In this document: positions 1 to 8,698 of the stretch, piece after piece
Layout of the letters: the number at the start of each line of letters is the position of its first letter
Numbering within the stretch: the stretch's first letter is position 1
NCBI RefSeq assembly: GCF_006334915.2
Contig: NZ_VDMA02000002.1
Location: 62,001 to 126,000 of the forward strand
Source: Microbispora catharanthi
GTDB lineage: Bacteria > Actinomycetota > Actinomycetes > Streptosporangiales > Streptosporangiaceae
Direction: 5' to 3'
Length of the DNA: 64,000 nt
The notes under the pieces: model-generated
Told to the model about the DNA's origin: nothing
Seen by the model: only the letters and a program-made list of their open reading frames with translations
Database searches by the model: none
Made by a program: the position numbers and the translations under genes

Positions 1-10
1 GGCGGGGCCG

Positions 11-262
11 GTGGCCGAGGTGCTCATCACCGTGCGGCTCGCCGCGCCCGCGACGCTGGAGGCCGCGATGCGGCGGCTCGGCCTCACCGAGGACGAGGTC
101 GACGCCGCGTACGGCCTGGTGCCGGTCGATCCCGGCAGGAACCTGTACGTCCTGCGGGTGACGGAGGACGCCGGACGGCGCGTCGGCGACTCGGGCGCCG
201 GGGCGGCGGACGGCGGGCCTTACTCCGATCCGCCCATCGAGCCCTACGGCCCGCCGCGATGA
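11..262 (+). CDS. Small conserved hypothetical protein
   Basis: An 83-residue protein of unknown function read from a GTG start near the left edge. The N-terminal half reads as a small alpha/beta fold (LITVRL, then [19 protein letters not shown] and LYVLRVTED), followed by a Pro/Gly-rich tail that looks disordered. No catalytic motif, signal peptide or membrane segment is visible. Its stop overlaps the start of the next gene in an ATGA arrangement, so the two are probably co-translated. Only ten bases precede the start, so a longer N-terminus outside the window cannot be excluded, although the GTG gives a natural beginning. Base composition matches the neighbours. Confidence 0.6.
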   Translation: MAEVLITVRLAAPATLEAAMRRLGLTEDEVDAAYGLVPVDPGRNLYVLRVTEDAGRRVGDSGAGAADGGPYSDPPIEPYGPPR

Positions 263-825
263 CCGCTCCGGTCTGGGTGGTGTCCGGTCCGCCGGGCGCG
301 GGCAAGTCGACCGTCTGCGACCTGCTGCTGGCCCGCCTCGACCCCGTGCCCGCCCTGCTCGACAAGGACACGATGTACGGCGGCTTCGTCGAGGCCACGC
401 TCGCCGCGTACGGCAGGCCCCCGGGCGAGCGTGAGGGGCCGTGGTACGACGAGCACGTCAAGCGGCACGAGTACGCCGGCATGACGGCGACGGCCAGGGA
501 GATCCGCTCCCACGGCTGCCCGGTGATGCTCGGCGGGCCCTTCACCTCCCAGGTGCACGACGCGGCGCTCTGGCACGCGTGGGTGGAGGCGCTGGGCGGA
601 CCTGAGGTGCGCCTGATCTGGATCCGCTCCGACGGCCCGACGCTGCGTGAGCGGCTCATCCGCCGGGGCCTCGCCAGGGACGGGCAGAAGCTGGAGAGGT
701 TCGCCGAATATCTGCGCGCCATCCGCGTCGACGAGCCGCCCGCCGTGCCCTACGACGAGGTCGACAACCGCCTCGGCGCCCCGCCGCTGGAGGTCCAGAT
801 CGACCGGCTGCCGGCGAGGGCGTAG
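259..825 (+). CDS. P-loop NTPase / AAA-type small-molecule kinase
   Basis: 188 residues with a Walker A loop GPPGAGKST at residues 9-17 directly after a beta strand (VWVVSG). It has the compact layout of gluconate/shikimate-type nucleotide-dependent kinases. A lid-like Arg cluster ([12 protein letters not shown], about residues 131-142) would close over the phosphoryl donor. The substrate cannot be read from sequence; such stand-alone actinobacterial kinases are usually annotated only as AAA family ATPase. No signal peptide or transmembrane segment is present, so it is cytoplasmic. The start overlaps the upstream stop by four bases, which indicates a two-gene operon. Confidence 0.75.
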   Translation: MTAPVWVVSGPPGAGKSTVCDLLLARLDPVPALLDKDTMYGGFVEATLAAYGRPPGEREGPWYDEHVKRHEYAGMTATAREIRSHGCPVMLGGPFTSQVHDAALWHAWVEALGGPEVRLIWIRSDGPTLRERLIRRGLARDGQKLERFAEYLRAIRVDEPPAVPYDEVDNRLGAPPLEVQIDRLPARA

Positions 826-879
826 GCGGCGCCTCCAATCGTTCCCGTCTGGTGTCGCGGAACGCGGGGATGTGAGGCA

Positions 880-921
880 AACGGTCGGTCGCCCCTCTCA
901 CTTCAGTCGAACGGGCGGTCG
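880..921. promoter_or_regulatory. Pair of 12-bp direct repeats upstream of the oxidoreductase
   Basis: Two near-identical 12-mers, aacggtcggtcg at 880-891 and aacgggcggtcg at 910-921, lie on the same face of the helix (start-to-start distance 30 bp, about three turns). They are 90 to 130 bp upstream of the quinone oxidoreductase start. This is the kind of spacing bound by a dimeric repressor or activator (TetR, HxlR and MarR families commonly guard such reductases). The regulator is not identifiable in the window. Inference from pattern only. Confidence 0.3.
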
Positions 922-1010
922 AGTCCAATACCGTCCGAGGCATGGAAGCGATGCGCTTCCGTCGCGTCCGGGCGCGCGGCGCCCGGGCCGGTCCCGATCG
1001 GTCCCAGAGC

Positions 1011-1985
1011 ATGGAGACGACCTTGAAGGCAGTCACGATCCAGGCATTCGGAAGTCCCGAAGGTCTGGCGGTCATCGACCTCCCTGCCCCGGCTCCCGGA
1101 GCCGGGCAGGTGCTGATCGCCACCGAGGCGATCGGCGTCGGCGGCGTCGACGCCGTGATCCGAAGCGGCGCTCTGGCTGCCTACGGTTTCACGGAAGGCC
1201 ATATCCCCGGCGGCGAGGTGGCGGGCACCGTGATCGCCGTCGGCGACGACGTCGACACGTCGTGGATCGGGCAGCGGGTGTGGGCGTTCACCGGCGTGGG
1301 CGGCGGCTACGTCGAACAGGCGATCGCCGCGATCGAGGAGGTCCTTCCCCTTCCCGCGAGCCTGTCCGCCGTCGACGCGGTGACGCTCGGGAGCTCCGGG
1401 GTGGTGGCCCACTTCGGCCTTTCCCATGCCCGCTTCGCGCCCGGCGAGTCGGTGCTGGTACGCGGCGCGGCCGGCAGCATCGGGATCATGACGGTCCAGC
1501 TCGCCGCTCACGGCGGTGCCGGCGCGGTGGCGGTCACGACGTCGTCGGCCGAGCGCGGCGAGCGCCTGCGCGCGCTCGGCGCGACCCACGTGCTCGACCG
1601 CTCCGGCGAGGGCGGCGCGGACGCTCCCGCGGGCTACGACGTCATCATCGACATCGTCGCCGGCGCGGACATGCCTTCGTTCTTCGCCAAGCTCAACCCG
1701 AACGGTCGCATGGTGGCCGTCGGCGCGGTCGGAGGCCAGCCGCCGGCGGACTTCGGCATGAGGATGATGGCGGCGTTCCGGAAGTCGATGTCGTTCGCCA
1801 CGTTCAGCGCCGACACCGTGGCCGGGCCCGAGCGGCGTGCCGTGAGGACCGAGCAGTTCGCCGCCGCGAGTCGCGGCGCGCTGCACACGGTGGTGCACGA
1901 GGTGCTGCCGTTGGAGCAAGCCGTGTCGGCGCACCGGAAGATGGACGCGGGCGAGGTGTTCGGCAGGATCGTGCTGACGCCGTAG
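1011..1985 (+). CDS. Zinc-independent quinone oxidoreductase-like MDR family protein
   Basis: About 324 residues, the usual size of the NADPH:quinone reductase branch of the medium-chain dehydrogenase/reductase superfamily. The N-terminal GroES-like domain opens KAVTIQAFGSPEGLAVIDLP. The C-terminal Rossmann domain carries a nucleotide-binding GAAGSIGIMTVQLA turn and ends with the usual HRKMDAGEVFGRIVLTP. No Cys ligands for a structural zinc are seen. It would reduce quinones or enals with NADPH in the cytoplasm. An ATG further upstream (942) is open but codes an Arg-rich, non-homologous extension. ATG 1011 is chosen, though TTG at 1023, preceded by GGAG six bases upstream, fits the family N-terminus even better. 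Confidence 0.85.
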   Translation: METTLKAVTIQAFGSPEGLAVIDLPAPAPGAGQVLIATEAIGVGGVDAVIRSGALAAYGFTEGHIPGGEVAGTVIAVGDDVDTSWIGQRVWAFTGVGGGYVEQAIAAIEEVLPLPASLSAVDAVTLGSSGVVAHFGLSHARFAPGESVLVRGAAGSIGIMTVQLAAHGGAGAVAVTTSSAERGERLRALGATHVLDRSGEGGADAPAGYDVIIDIVAGADMPSFFAKLNPNGRMVAVGAVGGQPPADFGMRMMAAFRKSMSFATFSADTVAGPERRAVRTEQFAAASRGALHTVVHEVLPLEQAVSAHRKMDAGEVFGRIVLTP

Positions 1986-2011
1986 CCCTCGCGGCTCACG
2001 CCGGTCGCCGG

Positions 2012-2608
2012 TTACACGATCCCGTGCCCGTACGCGGCGGCGAGCGGCCGCAGGTCGGGGACGCCGAAGACCGCGCACATCGACGCGAACGTCTCGGCCT
2101 TGTCCTCGCCGTAGCGGCGGACGTGGGCCGCGTAGGAGTCGGCGGTGACGAATCTCGGCGGGTCGGTCTTGCTGTGGAACTTGTCCGCGAACATCACGAG
2201 CTCTTCCTCGGCCGACTCCGCGTGATAGTCGGCGGGAGGCAGCGGCAGGCCCTGTCGCAGCACGTCCTCCCGGCTGATGCCCACACCCGTGTGGTGAGAG
2301 CAGAACCGGCACAGGCTCTCGGGTAGTCCCTCCCCGCGGAGCAGTTCGTGGCCGAGGATCCCATGGCGCACGTAACCGGCGTGGTCGAGCCGTCCGTCCT
2401 CGTCGTAGAGCAGGTAGACGCCGATGTCGTGCAGGAGGCTTCCGGCCCGCACCAACTCGGCGTCGACGTCGAGCCCGGCGCGGTCGGCCAGCCGCAGGGC
2501 GATCGCGCAGACGATCTCGCAGTGCGTGTGGACGAGGTCGAACGCTTCCTCCGTGGGCGCGTGTTTCGCGTGCAGTGCGCGGATCTCAGCGTCCGTCGGA
2601 AGCCGCAT
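2012..2608 (-). CDS. HD-domain phosphohydrolase
   Basis: 198 residues with the metal-binding HD motif in LLHDIGVYLLYDEDG (about residues 58-72), preceded by a conserved His in LVHTHCEIVCAIA and followed by HH in CSHHTGVG (about residues 107-114). These are the typical ligands of an HD/HDIG hydrolase, and the length is that of the stand-alone bacterial group rather than a Cas3 or RelA. It probably hydrolyses a nucleotide or phosphate monoester in the cytosol; the substrate is unknown. It converges on the oxidoreductase with a 26-bp gap. No clear Shine-Dalgarno precedes the ATG, so it may be leaderless. Confidence 0.75.
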   Translation of the reverse strand: MRLPTDAEIRALHAKHAPTEEAFDLVHTHCEIVCAIALRLADRAGLDVDAELVRAGSLLHDIGVYLLYDEDGRLDHAGYVRHGILGHELLRGEGLPESLCRFCSHHTGVGISREDVLRQGLPLPPADYHAESAEEELVMFADKFHSKTDPPRFVTADSYAAHVRRYGEDKAETFASMCAVFGVPDLRPLAAAYGHGIV

Positions 2609-2652
2609 GCGCGGAGTCTAGCAAGCGACGATCATGGGCCATGGGACGCGGC

Positions 2653-3528
2653 TCAGGAGGGCACCCGTTCGCCCAGGCTCTCGCGCAGGCTCCTGATCTC
2701 CTCGCGCAGGGCCGACAGCTCGGCGAGCGTCGAGCGGTCGTCCCTGGCCTCCTCCTCCATCGCGCTCACCACGACCGCGATGAAGAGGTTCAGCACGACG
2801 AAGGTGCAGACCAGGACGAACACCACAAAGTAGATCCATGACGAGGGATGACTCTCCATCAGCTGCCGGTTGATCTCCGACCAGCCGTCCCCCGTCATGA
2901 CCTGGAACAACGTGTACAGCGACGTGGGCAGGTCGCCGAAGTACTCGGGCGCGGCGGCGCCGTACAGCTTGGTGCCCATGACGGCGCCGACGTACAGGAC
3001 GAGGCCGAGCAGGACGACGATCGAGGTCATCCCCGGGATGGCGGTGAGCAGCGCGGAGACCACCCGCCGCAGCGACGGCACCACCGAGATCAGCCGCAGC
3101 GCCCGCAGGACGCGCAGAGCCCGCAGCACCGACAGGCCGCCCGCCGTGGGGAGGAACGAGAAGCCGATGATCAGCAGGTCGAAGACGTTCCAGGCGTCGC
3201 GGAGGAACCGCCACCCGTAGACGTAGATCTTGGCCAGAATCTCCGCCACGAAGACGTACAGGGCGACATGGTCGGCGACGTGCAGTTCCGTGCCGTACCG
3301 GGCGACCGCCTCGGCGGAGGTCTCGACGCCCAGCGTGGCCGCGTTGAAGAGGATCACCACGGTGATCGCCTGCTGGAACCGCCGCGACTCGATCAGGCGG
3401 CGGACACGTTCACGCACGAAGGACTCCTGGGGGCCATGGAAGATCGCCACAGAGCCTAGTGCCACCGCCCGACATATCCGTTCCCGGTCGGTCTGAAGCA
3501 CTCCGGGCTCAGTGTTCGATCCACTCAC
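2653..3528 (-). CDS. Single-domain voltage-gated cation channel
   Basis: 291 residues with six hydrophobic segments, the size and layout of the NaChBac-like bacterial ion-transport family, which forms homotetramers in the membrane. The S4 sensor carries repeated Arg (LRALRVLRALRLISVVPSLRR, Arg at every third to fourth position). A pore loop follows with the filter TGDGWSE, then S6 ending LNLFIAVVVSAMEEE. The C-terminal tail (TLAELSALREEIRSLRESL) has heptad spacing and would form the tetrameric coiled coil. The filter differs from the classical sodium-selective LESWS and has Gly and Asp in a calcium-channel-like pattern. The start is a GTG, and the region before S1 contains other possible starts. 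Confidence 0.85.
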   Translation of the reverse strand: MSGSNTEPGVLQTDRERICRAVALGSVAIFHGPQESFVRERVRRLIESRRFQQAITVVILFNAATLGVETSAEAVARYGTELHVADHVALYVFVAEILAKIYVYGWRFLRDAWNVFDLLIIGFSFLPTAGGLSVLRALRVLRALRLISVVPSLRRVVSALLTAIPGMTSIVVLLGLVLYVGAVMGTKLYGAAAPEYFGDLPTSLYTLFQVMTGDGWSEINRQLMESHPSSWIYFVVFVLVCTFVVLNLFIAVVVSAMEEEARDDRSTLAELSALREEIRSLRESLGERVPS

Positions 3529-3652
3529 GTCGCGCCGTCACCGCATGGCGGCCGCCGCCGCGAGGTGGGATGACGGACGGAAAGCCCAAGTTTCCGGACC
3601 TGTCTTCGCGACCGTCCTTGGCGCGTCCTCGGGCCGCCGGGAGAGTCGAGCC

Positions 3653-4321
3653 ATGACTCAGACGACACCCGGCACGCAGGAAACGGAGCATCGGAGCCTG
3701 GGAACGCTCATCCGGGCCTGGCGGGATCGCGCGCTGCTGACCCAGGAGCAGCTCGCCGACCGGGCAGGCGTCAACGTCCGCACCATCGGCAGGCTCGAAG
3801 GCGACGTCGTGGGGCGACCCCGCAGTGCGTCGCTTCAGCGGCTGGCCGAGGCGCTGGGCCTGGACGGGCGGGAGCGGGCGGCGCTCGCCGCGGCCGCCTG
3901 CCGCATGCCGGCCCGGCGCGACGCGGGGTACGCATGCCCCGGCATCCCGCACCGCGGGGCGCCCGAACAGGAGGCCGGCTCTCTGGGGCGAGAGCAGAAC
4001 GACACCGGCCTGACGGAGGGCGTGCATATGATCGGCCGCAGCGCCGGGGCCGTCCGGTCCGATCACCGGCTCGTACGCCGGTTTCCGGAGCCGTGTCTCC
4101 TCGTGGATCTGTCGGGTAGGCCGGAGCCCGACGAGGTGCTCCGCCACCTGTTGTGCACGCTCCGCCTGCCTCACGGGGAGACCTCGAACCTCGGGGACTG
4201 GGGCCGGCTCTACCAGACGGTCCTGACCGGCCACAGGCTGCTGATCGTGCTCGCGGACGCCGCGCCCGCGAGGGTCGGATCCGCGTGCCGGTGCCGGTCC
4301 CGCCGGGATGCCCGGCGCTGA
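3653..4321 (+). CDS. HTH (XRE) protein with truncated, frameshifted AfsR-like ATPase domain
   Basis: 222 residues from ATG 3653. Residues 15-80 are a helix-turn-helix domain (LIRAWRDRALLTQEQLADRAGVNVRTIGRLE) of the kind that begins actinobacterial XRE/NB-ARC (AfsR-like) regulators. After a low-complexity linker, residues 150-205 resemble a fragment of the P-loop domain around the Walker B strand (HRLLIVLADAA), but no Walker A remains. The family sequence appears to continue in another frame just after position 4270 (VPVPPGCPALI, expected next in AfsR-like proteins), while the annotated frame runs into Arg-rich nonsense and stops. It is therefore probably a remnant: the DNA-binding domain could still be made, but the sensor/ATPase part is lost. 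Confidence 0.55.
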   Translation: MTQTTPGTQETEHRSLGTLIRAWRDRALLTQEQLADRAGVNVRTIGRLEGDVVGRPRSASLQRLAEALGLDGRERAALAAAACRMPARRDAGYACPGIPHRGAPEQEAGSLGREQNDTGLTEGVHMIGRSAGAVRSDHRLVRRFPEPCLLVDLSGRPEPDEVLRHLLCTLRLPHGETSNLGDWGRLYQTVLTGHRLLIVLADAAPARVGSACRCRSRRDARR

Positions 4322-4403
4322 TCCCCAGCCAGATCGTCCGACAGAGCCGCGGAGCGCGACGCCCCTCCGGGGACGATCCGGAAGGGCGCCGCGGATGGTG
4401 GTC

Positions 4404-4763
4404 TCAGGCGGCCACGGCGCGGCTCGCGAGCGGCTCATCGCTCCTGCAGACCACGCAGAAGAGCCAGAGCTGGACCGCGACGATGCTGCTGCCGTCGCGG
4501 ATGTAACGGCAGTAGGCGCGGTAGTTCCCGGTCGCCTCGTACGCGCTGCCCGCGGCCACGCACTTCCCGCATGCGTTGGGCTGGGAGTAGGTGGCTTCGA
4601 GGAAGGAGCCCGACGGGGGAAGTGAGGTCGAGCAACTCACAGCGGGCGCGAGGCCGGCCGTGGAAGGTTCCGCCCGCACCGGGGCCGCGCTCGCGATTCC
4701 GCTCGACATCAGCGCGAAAGCCGCGCCCAGTCCGATGGCCGTCTTCGTGAAGCGCACAGTCAT
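4404..4763 (-). CDS. Small secreted Cys-containing protein
   Basis: 119 residues. The N-terminus is a classical Sec signal peptide (basic MTVRFTK, hydrophobic core, cleavage after SGIASA about residue 26). The mature part of about 90 residues has six Cys, including CGKC and CVVC pairs, and several aromatic residues, suggesting a disulfide-stabilised extracellular protein. A good GAGAGG ribosome site lies six bases before the ATG. It is followed on the same strand by no gene, and preceded by another small secreted Cys protein, so the two may form one transcription unit. The family is not recognised. Confidence 0.65.
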   Translation of the reverse strand: MTVRFTKTAIGLGAAFALMSSGIASAAPVRAEPSTAGLAPAVSCSTSLPPSGSFLEATYSQPNACGKCVAAGSAYEATGNYRAYCRYIRDGSSIVAVQLWLFCVVCRSDEPLASRAVAA

Positions 4764-4823
4764 GATGCCTCTCTTTCGATGGCTTCCATTGGGCGTGACC
4801 GGCGCCGCCGGTCGTCTCGGCGG

Positions 4824-5138
4824 TCAGCGCTCCGCGGGACCGGCGCCTGTTGAGGCCGCCCACACCCCGTCGGCCCGGTCGCACGCCTCGGCGGCGTGCG
4901 TGGGGCTGACGCCGGTCTCCCTGAGCACGTCGTAGCAGAAGACGTAGCCGCCGATCTCCCCGCTGGCGGCCCGTTCGCAGGCCATCCTCTTCGCCGTCGT
5001 CTCCGGATAACCCGCGCCGGCGAGGTAGGAGAGACAGTCACTGGGGGACGCCTGGGCGGGGGACGCGACGACGACCGCCGACCCGGCCGCCGCCAGGGCG
5101 ACAGCGACCGTCGTGGCCGCTCGGAACCGTCTGAACAT
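4824..5138 (-). CDS. Small secreted Cys-containing protein
   Basis: 104 residues with an Arg-rich start, hydrophobic core and signal peptidase site after SPAQA (about residue 30). The mature part has four Cys (DCLSYLAGAGYPETTAKRMAC, FCYD, EACDRA) in a helical-looking sequence, consistent with two disulfides. It lies 60 bp upstream of, and codirectional with, the other small secreted Cys protein. No catalytic motif is seen. Such four-Cys helical secreted proteins are common and mostly uncharacterised in Streptosporangiales and Streptomyces. The assignment as a gene rests on the signal peptide and GC3 pattern. Confidence 0.65.
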   Translation of the reverse strand: MFRRFRAATTVAVALAAAGSAVVVASPAQASPSDCLSYLAGAGYPETTAKRMACERAASGEIGGYVFCYDVLRETGVSPTHAAEACDRADGVWAASTGAGPAER

Positions 5139-5477
5139 GCGAGTCTTTCCCTTCTGCGGAACCGTTTCCGGGGGAACCGCCTCGTGCGGCCTTCACGTCG
5201 GCGGCTTCGGAGGGCCGGGAGGGGAGCAGTGGCACTCCCTGCCGCAGAACGACGTGCAGCACCGGTCCTGGGATCCACTCTCATGGCTGCGTACGTGGCG
5301 GACCAGGGCGTCCACCGGACATTCGTCGGGTATTCGCGGCATGCCCGATTGCCTGTGCGACTTCGGGCCGCGAGCCCGTGGACCGGCGGCCGCGGTCCGG
5401 TCCGGTCCGGTCCGGCCTCCAGCCCGGCGAACCGCGCAAGCCCGCCTCGGCGGACAGGCCGCGCTCCGGCGCGGATC
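5139..5477. other. Non-coding interval with ROK-gene terminator candidate and GGTCC repeats
   Basis: This 339-bp gap holds no convincing gene. A hairpin with arms GGACCG (5380-5385) and CGGTCC (5393-5398) lies downstream of the ROK gene's stop in its direction of transcription and may end that transcript. It runs straight into four tandem GGTCC units (5394-5413). The right part (about 5140-5270) is the promoter/leader of the small secreted protein. The open frames crossing it are shadows without coding character. Confidence 0.4.
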
Positions 5478-6647
5478 TCAGCGGGCGGCGGCGTCGACGG
5501 CCTGGGCCGACAGGACGTGGTCGAGGACCATGAGCGCGCAGCCGGTGATGCCCGCGCCGGGGCCGAGGTGGCTGCGCTCGATGCGCAGGCTGCGGGTGGC
5601 GAGCTGGGTGGAGCGCCGGTAGACGACCTCGCGCACGCCCGACACCAGCGGCTGGAACATCTCGGCGACGTCGCCCCCGAGGACCACGACGGCGGGGTTG
5701 AGCAGGTTGACCGCGCCGGAGATGACCTCGCCGAGCCAGCGACCGGCCTGCCGCACCACGGCCATGGTCTCCGCGTCGCCGGCCCGGACCAGGGCGGTCA
5801 CGTCGGCGAGCGACATCACGTCGCGGCCCTTGGCCCGCAGGTCGCGCAGGATCGCGGTGCCGCTGGCGACCGAGTCGACGCAGTCGAGGTTGCCGCAGCG
5901 GCACAGCACGCCCCCGCCGTCCCGCACGGGGATGTGCCCGATCTCCCCGGCCGCGCCGAGCGCGCCGCGCAGGATGCCGCCGCCGGAGATCACTCCCGCG
6001 CCGATCCGGGTGGAGACCTTCACGAACAGCAGGTCGTCGAGTTCCGACGCGTAGACGACCCGGTGCTCGCCCATCGCGATGACGTTCACGTCGTTGTCCA
6101 CGAGCACCGGCACGCGGAACCGCTCGGCGATGATCGGCGGGATCACCACGCCGGTCCAGCTCGCCATTACGCGGGCGCTCTCGACCCGTCCTGCGGCGAA
6201 CTCCACGGTCGCCGGCACGCCCAGCCCGATGCCGACGACGTCGTCCCGCCCGTCGAGCAGCTTCTCCCAGGTGTCCATGAGCAGGGGCAGGACGACGCCC
6301 GGCCCCTCCTCGACGTCGATGTCCAGGTCGGTGCGGTGCAGCACCTCGCCCGCGAGGTCGCACAGCGCGATCTGGGTGCGGCGGGCGCCGAGCGAGGCCA
6401 CCGGGACGACTCCCCCGGAGGCGGCGAAGCGCAGCCGCATGGGCGGGCGGCCTCCGGTGGACGGCCCCTCGGCGTCCTCCAGGATCAGCCCGCGCTGAAG
6501 CAGATCGGCGACGCGGTGCGCTACGGCGGGGCGGGACAGGCCCGTCACACGGCCGATGTCGGCGCGCGTCACCGCCTCCCCGCTCCGGATGAGCTGGAGG
6601 ACCTCGCCGGTGGTGGCTAGACGTGACATCGAGCGTAAGTGAAGCAC
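5478..6647 (-). CDS. ROK-family transcriptional repressor
   Basis: 389 residues, full length for a ROK (repressor, ORF, kinase) regulator. Residues 10-65 form a winged HTH (TRADIGRVTGLSRPAVAHRVADLL). Residues 80-389 form the actin-like sugar-binding fold, with VGIGLGVPATVEF, VLVDNDVNVIAMGEH and the zinc-binding CRCGNLDCVDS motif (about residues 250-260). In place of the kinase DxGGT motif it has VASLGARRTQIALCDL, so it is probably a sensor rather than an active kinase. It is divergent from edd-glk-eda and is the obvious candidate repressor of that operon, with a hexose, gluconate or ED intermediate as inducer. GTG 6647 has AGGTGA eight bases upstream; ATG 6629 is the alternative. Confidence 0.85.
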   Translation of the reverse strand: MLHLRSMSRLATTGEVLQLIRSGEAVTRADIGRVTGLSRPAVAHRVADLLQRGLILEDAEGPSTGGRPPMRLRFAASGGVVPVASLGARRTQIALCDLAGEVLHRTDLDIDVEEGPGVVLPLLMDTWEKLLDGRDDVVGIGLGVPATVEFAAGRVESARVMASWTGVVIPPIIAERFRVPVLVDNDVNVIAMGEHRVVYASELDDLLFVKVSTRIGAGVISGGGILRGALGAAGEIGHIPVRDGGGVLCRCGNLDCVDSVASGTAILRDLRAKGRDVMSLADVTALVRAGDAETMAVVRQAGRWLGEVISGAVNLLNPAVVVLGGDVAEMFQPLVSGVREVVYRRSTQLATRSLRIERSHLGPGAGITGCALMVLDHVLSAQAVDAAAR

Positions 6648-6650
6648 AGG

Positions 6651-6687
6651 AACTCACCTAAGTTCAATGACTTATTCATTCTGAGTT
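6651..6687. promoter_or_regulatory. Candidate ROK operator in the divergent ROK/edd promoter region
   Basis: The 221-bp divergent region is unusually AT-rich. It carries aactcacctaagtt at 6651-6664 (arms AACTCA/TAAGTT, near-palindromic) and a further tgagtt at 6682-6687, the inverse of AACTCA. Between them lies aatgacttattcatt with perfect AATGA/TCATT arms. The first element covers the ribosome-binding site of the ROK gene, which would allow autoregulation. Assignment to this regulator is inferred from position. Confidence 0.35.
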
Positions 6688-6868
6688 ACAAAAGTGGGCT
6701 TGAAAAGTCGCATAACTTCCCGATACTGTCCCATCCGTGCCCGATCGACACCTGGTGCCCGATCAACGGATCGGGGCCGGACGCGCCGCCGGGCACACGT
6801 CCCGGGACGACAGCCCCGGGGCGAGTTGGACCCGCCTCGCGGCGGCCCCGGCAGGAGGAGGACCTTCC

Positions 6869-8698
6869 GTGACGAACCCCGTTATCACCGAGGTCACCGA
6901 TCGCGTGGTCGCGCGGAGCCGCGAAAGCCGCGGGGCCTACCTGGAGCGGGTGCGCCGCGCCGGGGCCGAGCTGCGTGAGCGGGGGCCGGCCCGGGGGCGG
7001 CTCGGCTGCGCCAACCTGGCCCACGGCTTCGCCGCCGCGCCCGCCGAGGACAAGCTCGACCTGCGCGGTACGGCGAAGCCCGGCGTTGCCATCGTGACGT
7101 CGTACAACGACATGCTGTCGGCGCACCAGCCGTACGAGACCTACCCGCCGGAGCTGAAGCGGGCGGTCCGGGCGGCGGGCGGCGTGGCGCAGGTGGCGGG
7201 CGGCGTGCCCGCGATGTGCGACGGCATCACCCAGGGCAGGGCGGGCATGGAGCTGTCGCTCTACAGCCGCGACGTGATCGCGATGGCGACCGCGATCGCG
7301 CTGTCGCACGACATGTTCGACGCGGCCCTGCTGCTCGGGGTCTGCGACAAGATCGTCCCGGGGCTGCTCGTCGGCGCCTTACACTTCGGGCACCTACCGG
7401 CCATATTCGTCCCCGCCGGGCCGATGACCTCGGGCCTGCCCAACAAGGTCAAGGCCAGGGCGCGGCAGTCCTTCGCCGAAGGCAAGATCGGCCGCCTGGA
7501 GATGCTCGACGCCGAGGCGGCGTCCTACCACTCCCCCGGCACCTGCACGTTCTACGGCACCGCCAACTCCAACCAGCTCCTCATGGAGGTCATGGGCCTC
7601 CACCTGCCGGGGGCGACGTTCGTCAACCCGCACACCGAGCTGCGGCACGCGCTGACCGCGGCGGCGGCGCGGCGGGCGGTCGAGATCACCCCGCACGGCG
7701 AGGACTACACGCCCGTCGCCGAGATCGTGGACGAGAAGGCGATCGTCAACGCGGTCGTCGCGCTGCTCGCCTCCGGCGGCTCCACCAACCACACGATGCA
7801 CCTGGTCGCTATGGCGGCGGCCGCTGGCATCGAGCTGACCTGGGACGACATGGCGGCCCTGTCCAAGGTCGTGCCGCTGATCACCCGGATGTACCCCAAC
7901 GGCCAGGCGGACGTGAACCACTTCCAGGCCGCGGGCGGCATGGCGGTGTTCATCGGCGACCTGCTGGACGCCGGGCTGCTCCACGAGGACGTGCTCACGG
8001 TCGCCGGGCGCGGCCTCGGCCTCTACCGCTCCGCCCCGGCGCTCAAGGAGGGCGCGCTGGTGTGGGAGGAGCGGACAGAGCCCAGCGCCGACACCGAGGT
8101 CCTGCGGCCGGTCGCCGAGCCGTTCTCCCCCGACGGAGGCATCCACATGCTGTCGGGCAACCTGGGCCGGGCGGTGAGCAAGGTCTCCGCCGTCAAGCCC
8201 GCGCACCTGGTGATCGAGGCCCCCGCCAAGGTGTTCGACGACCAGCTCGATCTGCTCGCCGCGTTCGAGCGGGGCGAGCTCGACGGGCAGGACTTCGTCG
8301 CGGTCGTCCGCTACCAGGGCCCCCGGGCCAACGGCATGCCGGAGCTGCACAAGCTCACGCCGCCGCTGGCCGTCCTGCTCGACCGCGGCCAGAAGGTGGC
8401 CATCGTCACCGACGGCCGCATGTCCGGCGCCTCGGGGAAGGTCCCCGCGGCGATCCACCTGTCTCCCGAGGCCGCCGACGGCGGGCCGATCGCGCTGGTG
8501 CGCGACGGCGACGTGATCCGCCTCGACTCGGCCGCCGGGACCCTCACCGTGCTCGCCGACCTCACCGGGCGTACGCCGGAGGGCGCCCCGCTGACCGACG
8601 AGCAGTGGGCCGGCACCGGCCGCGAGCTGTTCGCCTCCTTCCGCCGCACGGTCGGCCCGGCCGAGCGCGGGGCGAGCGTCTTCGGAGGTGCCGCGTGA
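6869..8698 (+). CDS. edd: 6-phosphogluconate dehydratase
   Basis: 609 residues, the length of Edd, the iron-sulfur dehydratase converting 6-phosphogluconate to KDPG in the Entner-Doudoroff pathway. IlvD/Edd hallmarks are present: [16 protein letters not shown], the cluster-region segments [24 protein letters not shown] and CDKIVPG, the PAGPM turn, [13 protein letters not shown], and the C-terminal [22 protein letters not shown] 6869 is chosen because GGAGGAGG lies seven bases upstream and the N-terminus fits the family; the open frame further upstream is non-homologous. Codon 171 is TTA, rare in such genomes. It overlaps glk by four bases and is first in edd-glk-eda. Confidence 0.95.
   Translation: MTNPVITEVTDRVVARSRESRGAYLERVRRAGAELRERGPARGRLGCANLAHGFAAAPAEDKLDLRGTAKPGVAIVTSYNDMLSAHQPYETYPPELKRAVRAAGGVAQVAGGVPAMCDGITQGRAGMELSLYSRDVIAMATAIALSHDMFDAALLLGVCDKIVPGLLVGALHFGHLPAIFVPAGPMTSGLPNKVKARARQSFAEGKIGRLEMLDAEAASYHSPGTCTFYGTANSNQLLMEVMGLHLPGATFVNPHTELRHALTAAAARRAVEITPHGEDYTPVAEIVDEKAIVNAVVALLASGGSTNHTMHLVAMAAAAGIELTWDDMAALSKVVPLITRMYPNGQADVNHFQAAGGMAVFIGDLLDAGLLHEDVLTVAGRGLGLYRSAPALKEGALVWEERTEPSADTEVLRPVAEPFSPDGGIHMLSGNLGRAVSKVSAVKPAHLVIEAPAKVFDDQLDLLAAFERGELDGQDFVAVVRYQGPRANGMPELHKLTPPLAVLLDRGQKVAIVTDGRMSGASGKVPAAIHLSPEAADGGPIALVRDGDVIRLDSAAGTLTVLADLTGRTPEGAPLTDEQWAGTGRELFASFRRTVGPAERGASVFGGAA

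Noticed and set aside
942-1010. ATG 942 as start of the quinone oxidoreductase
   Set aside because: It adds an Arg-rich non-homologous stretch and lacks the typical MDR N-terminus, which begins near 1011-1023.
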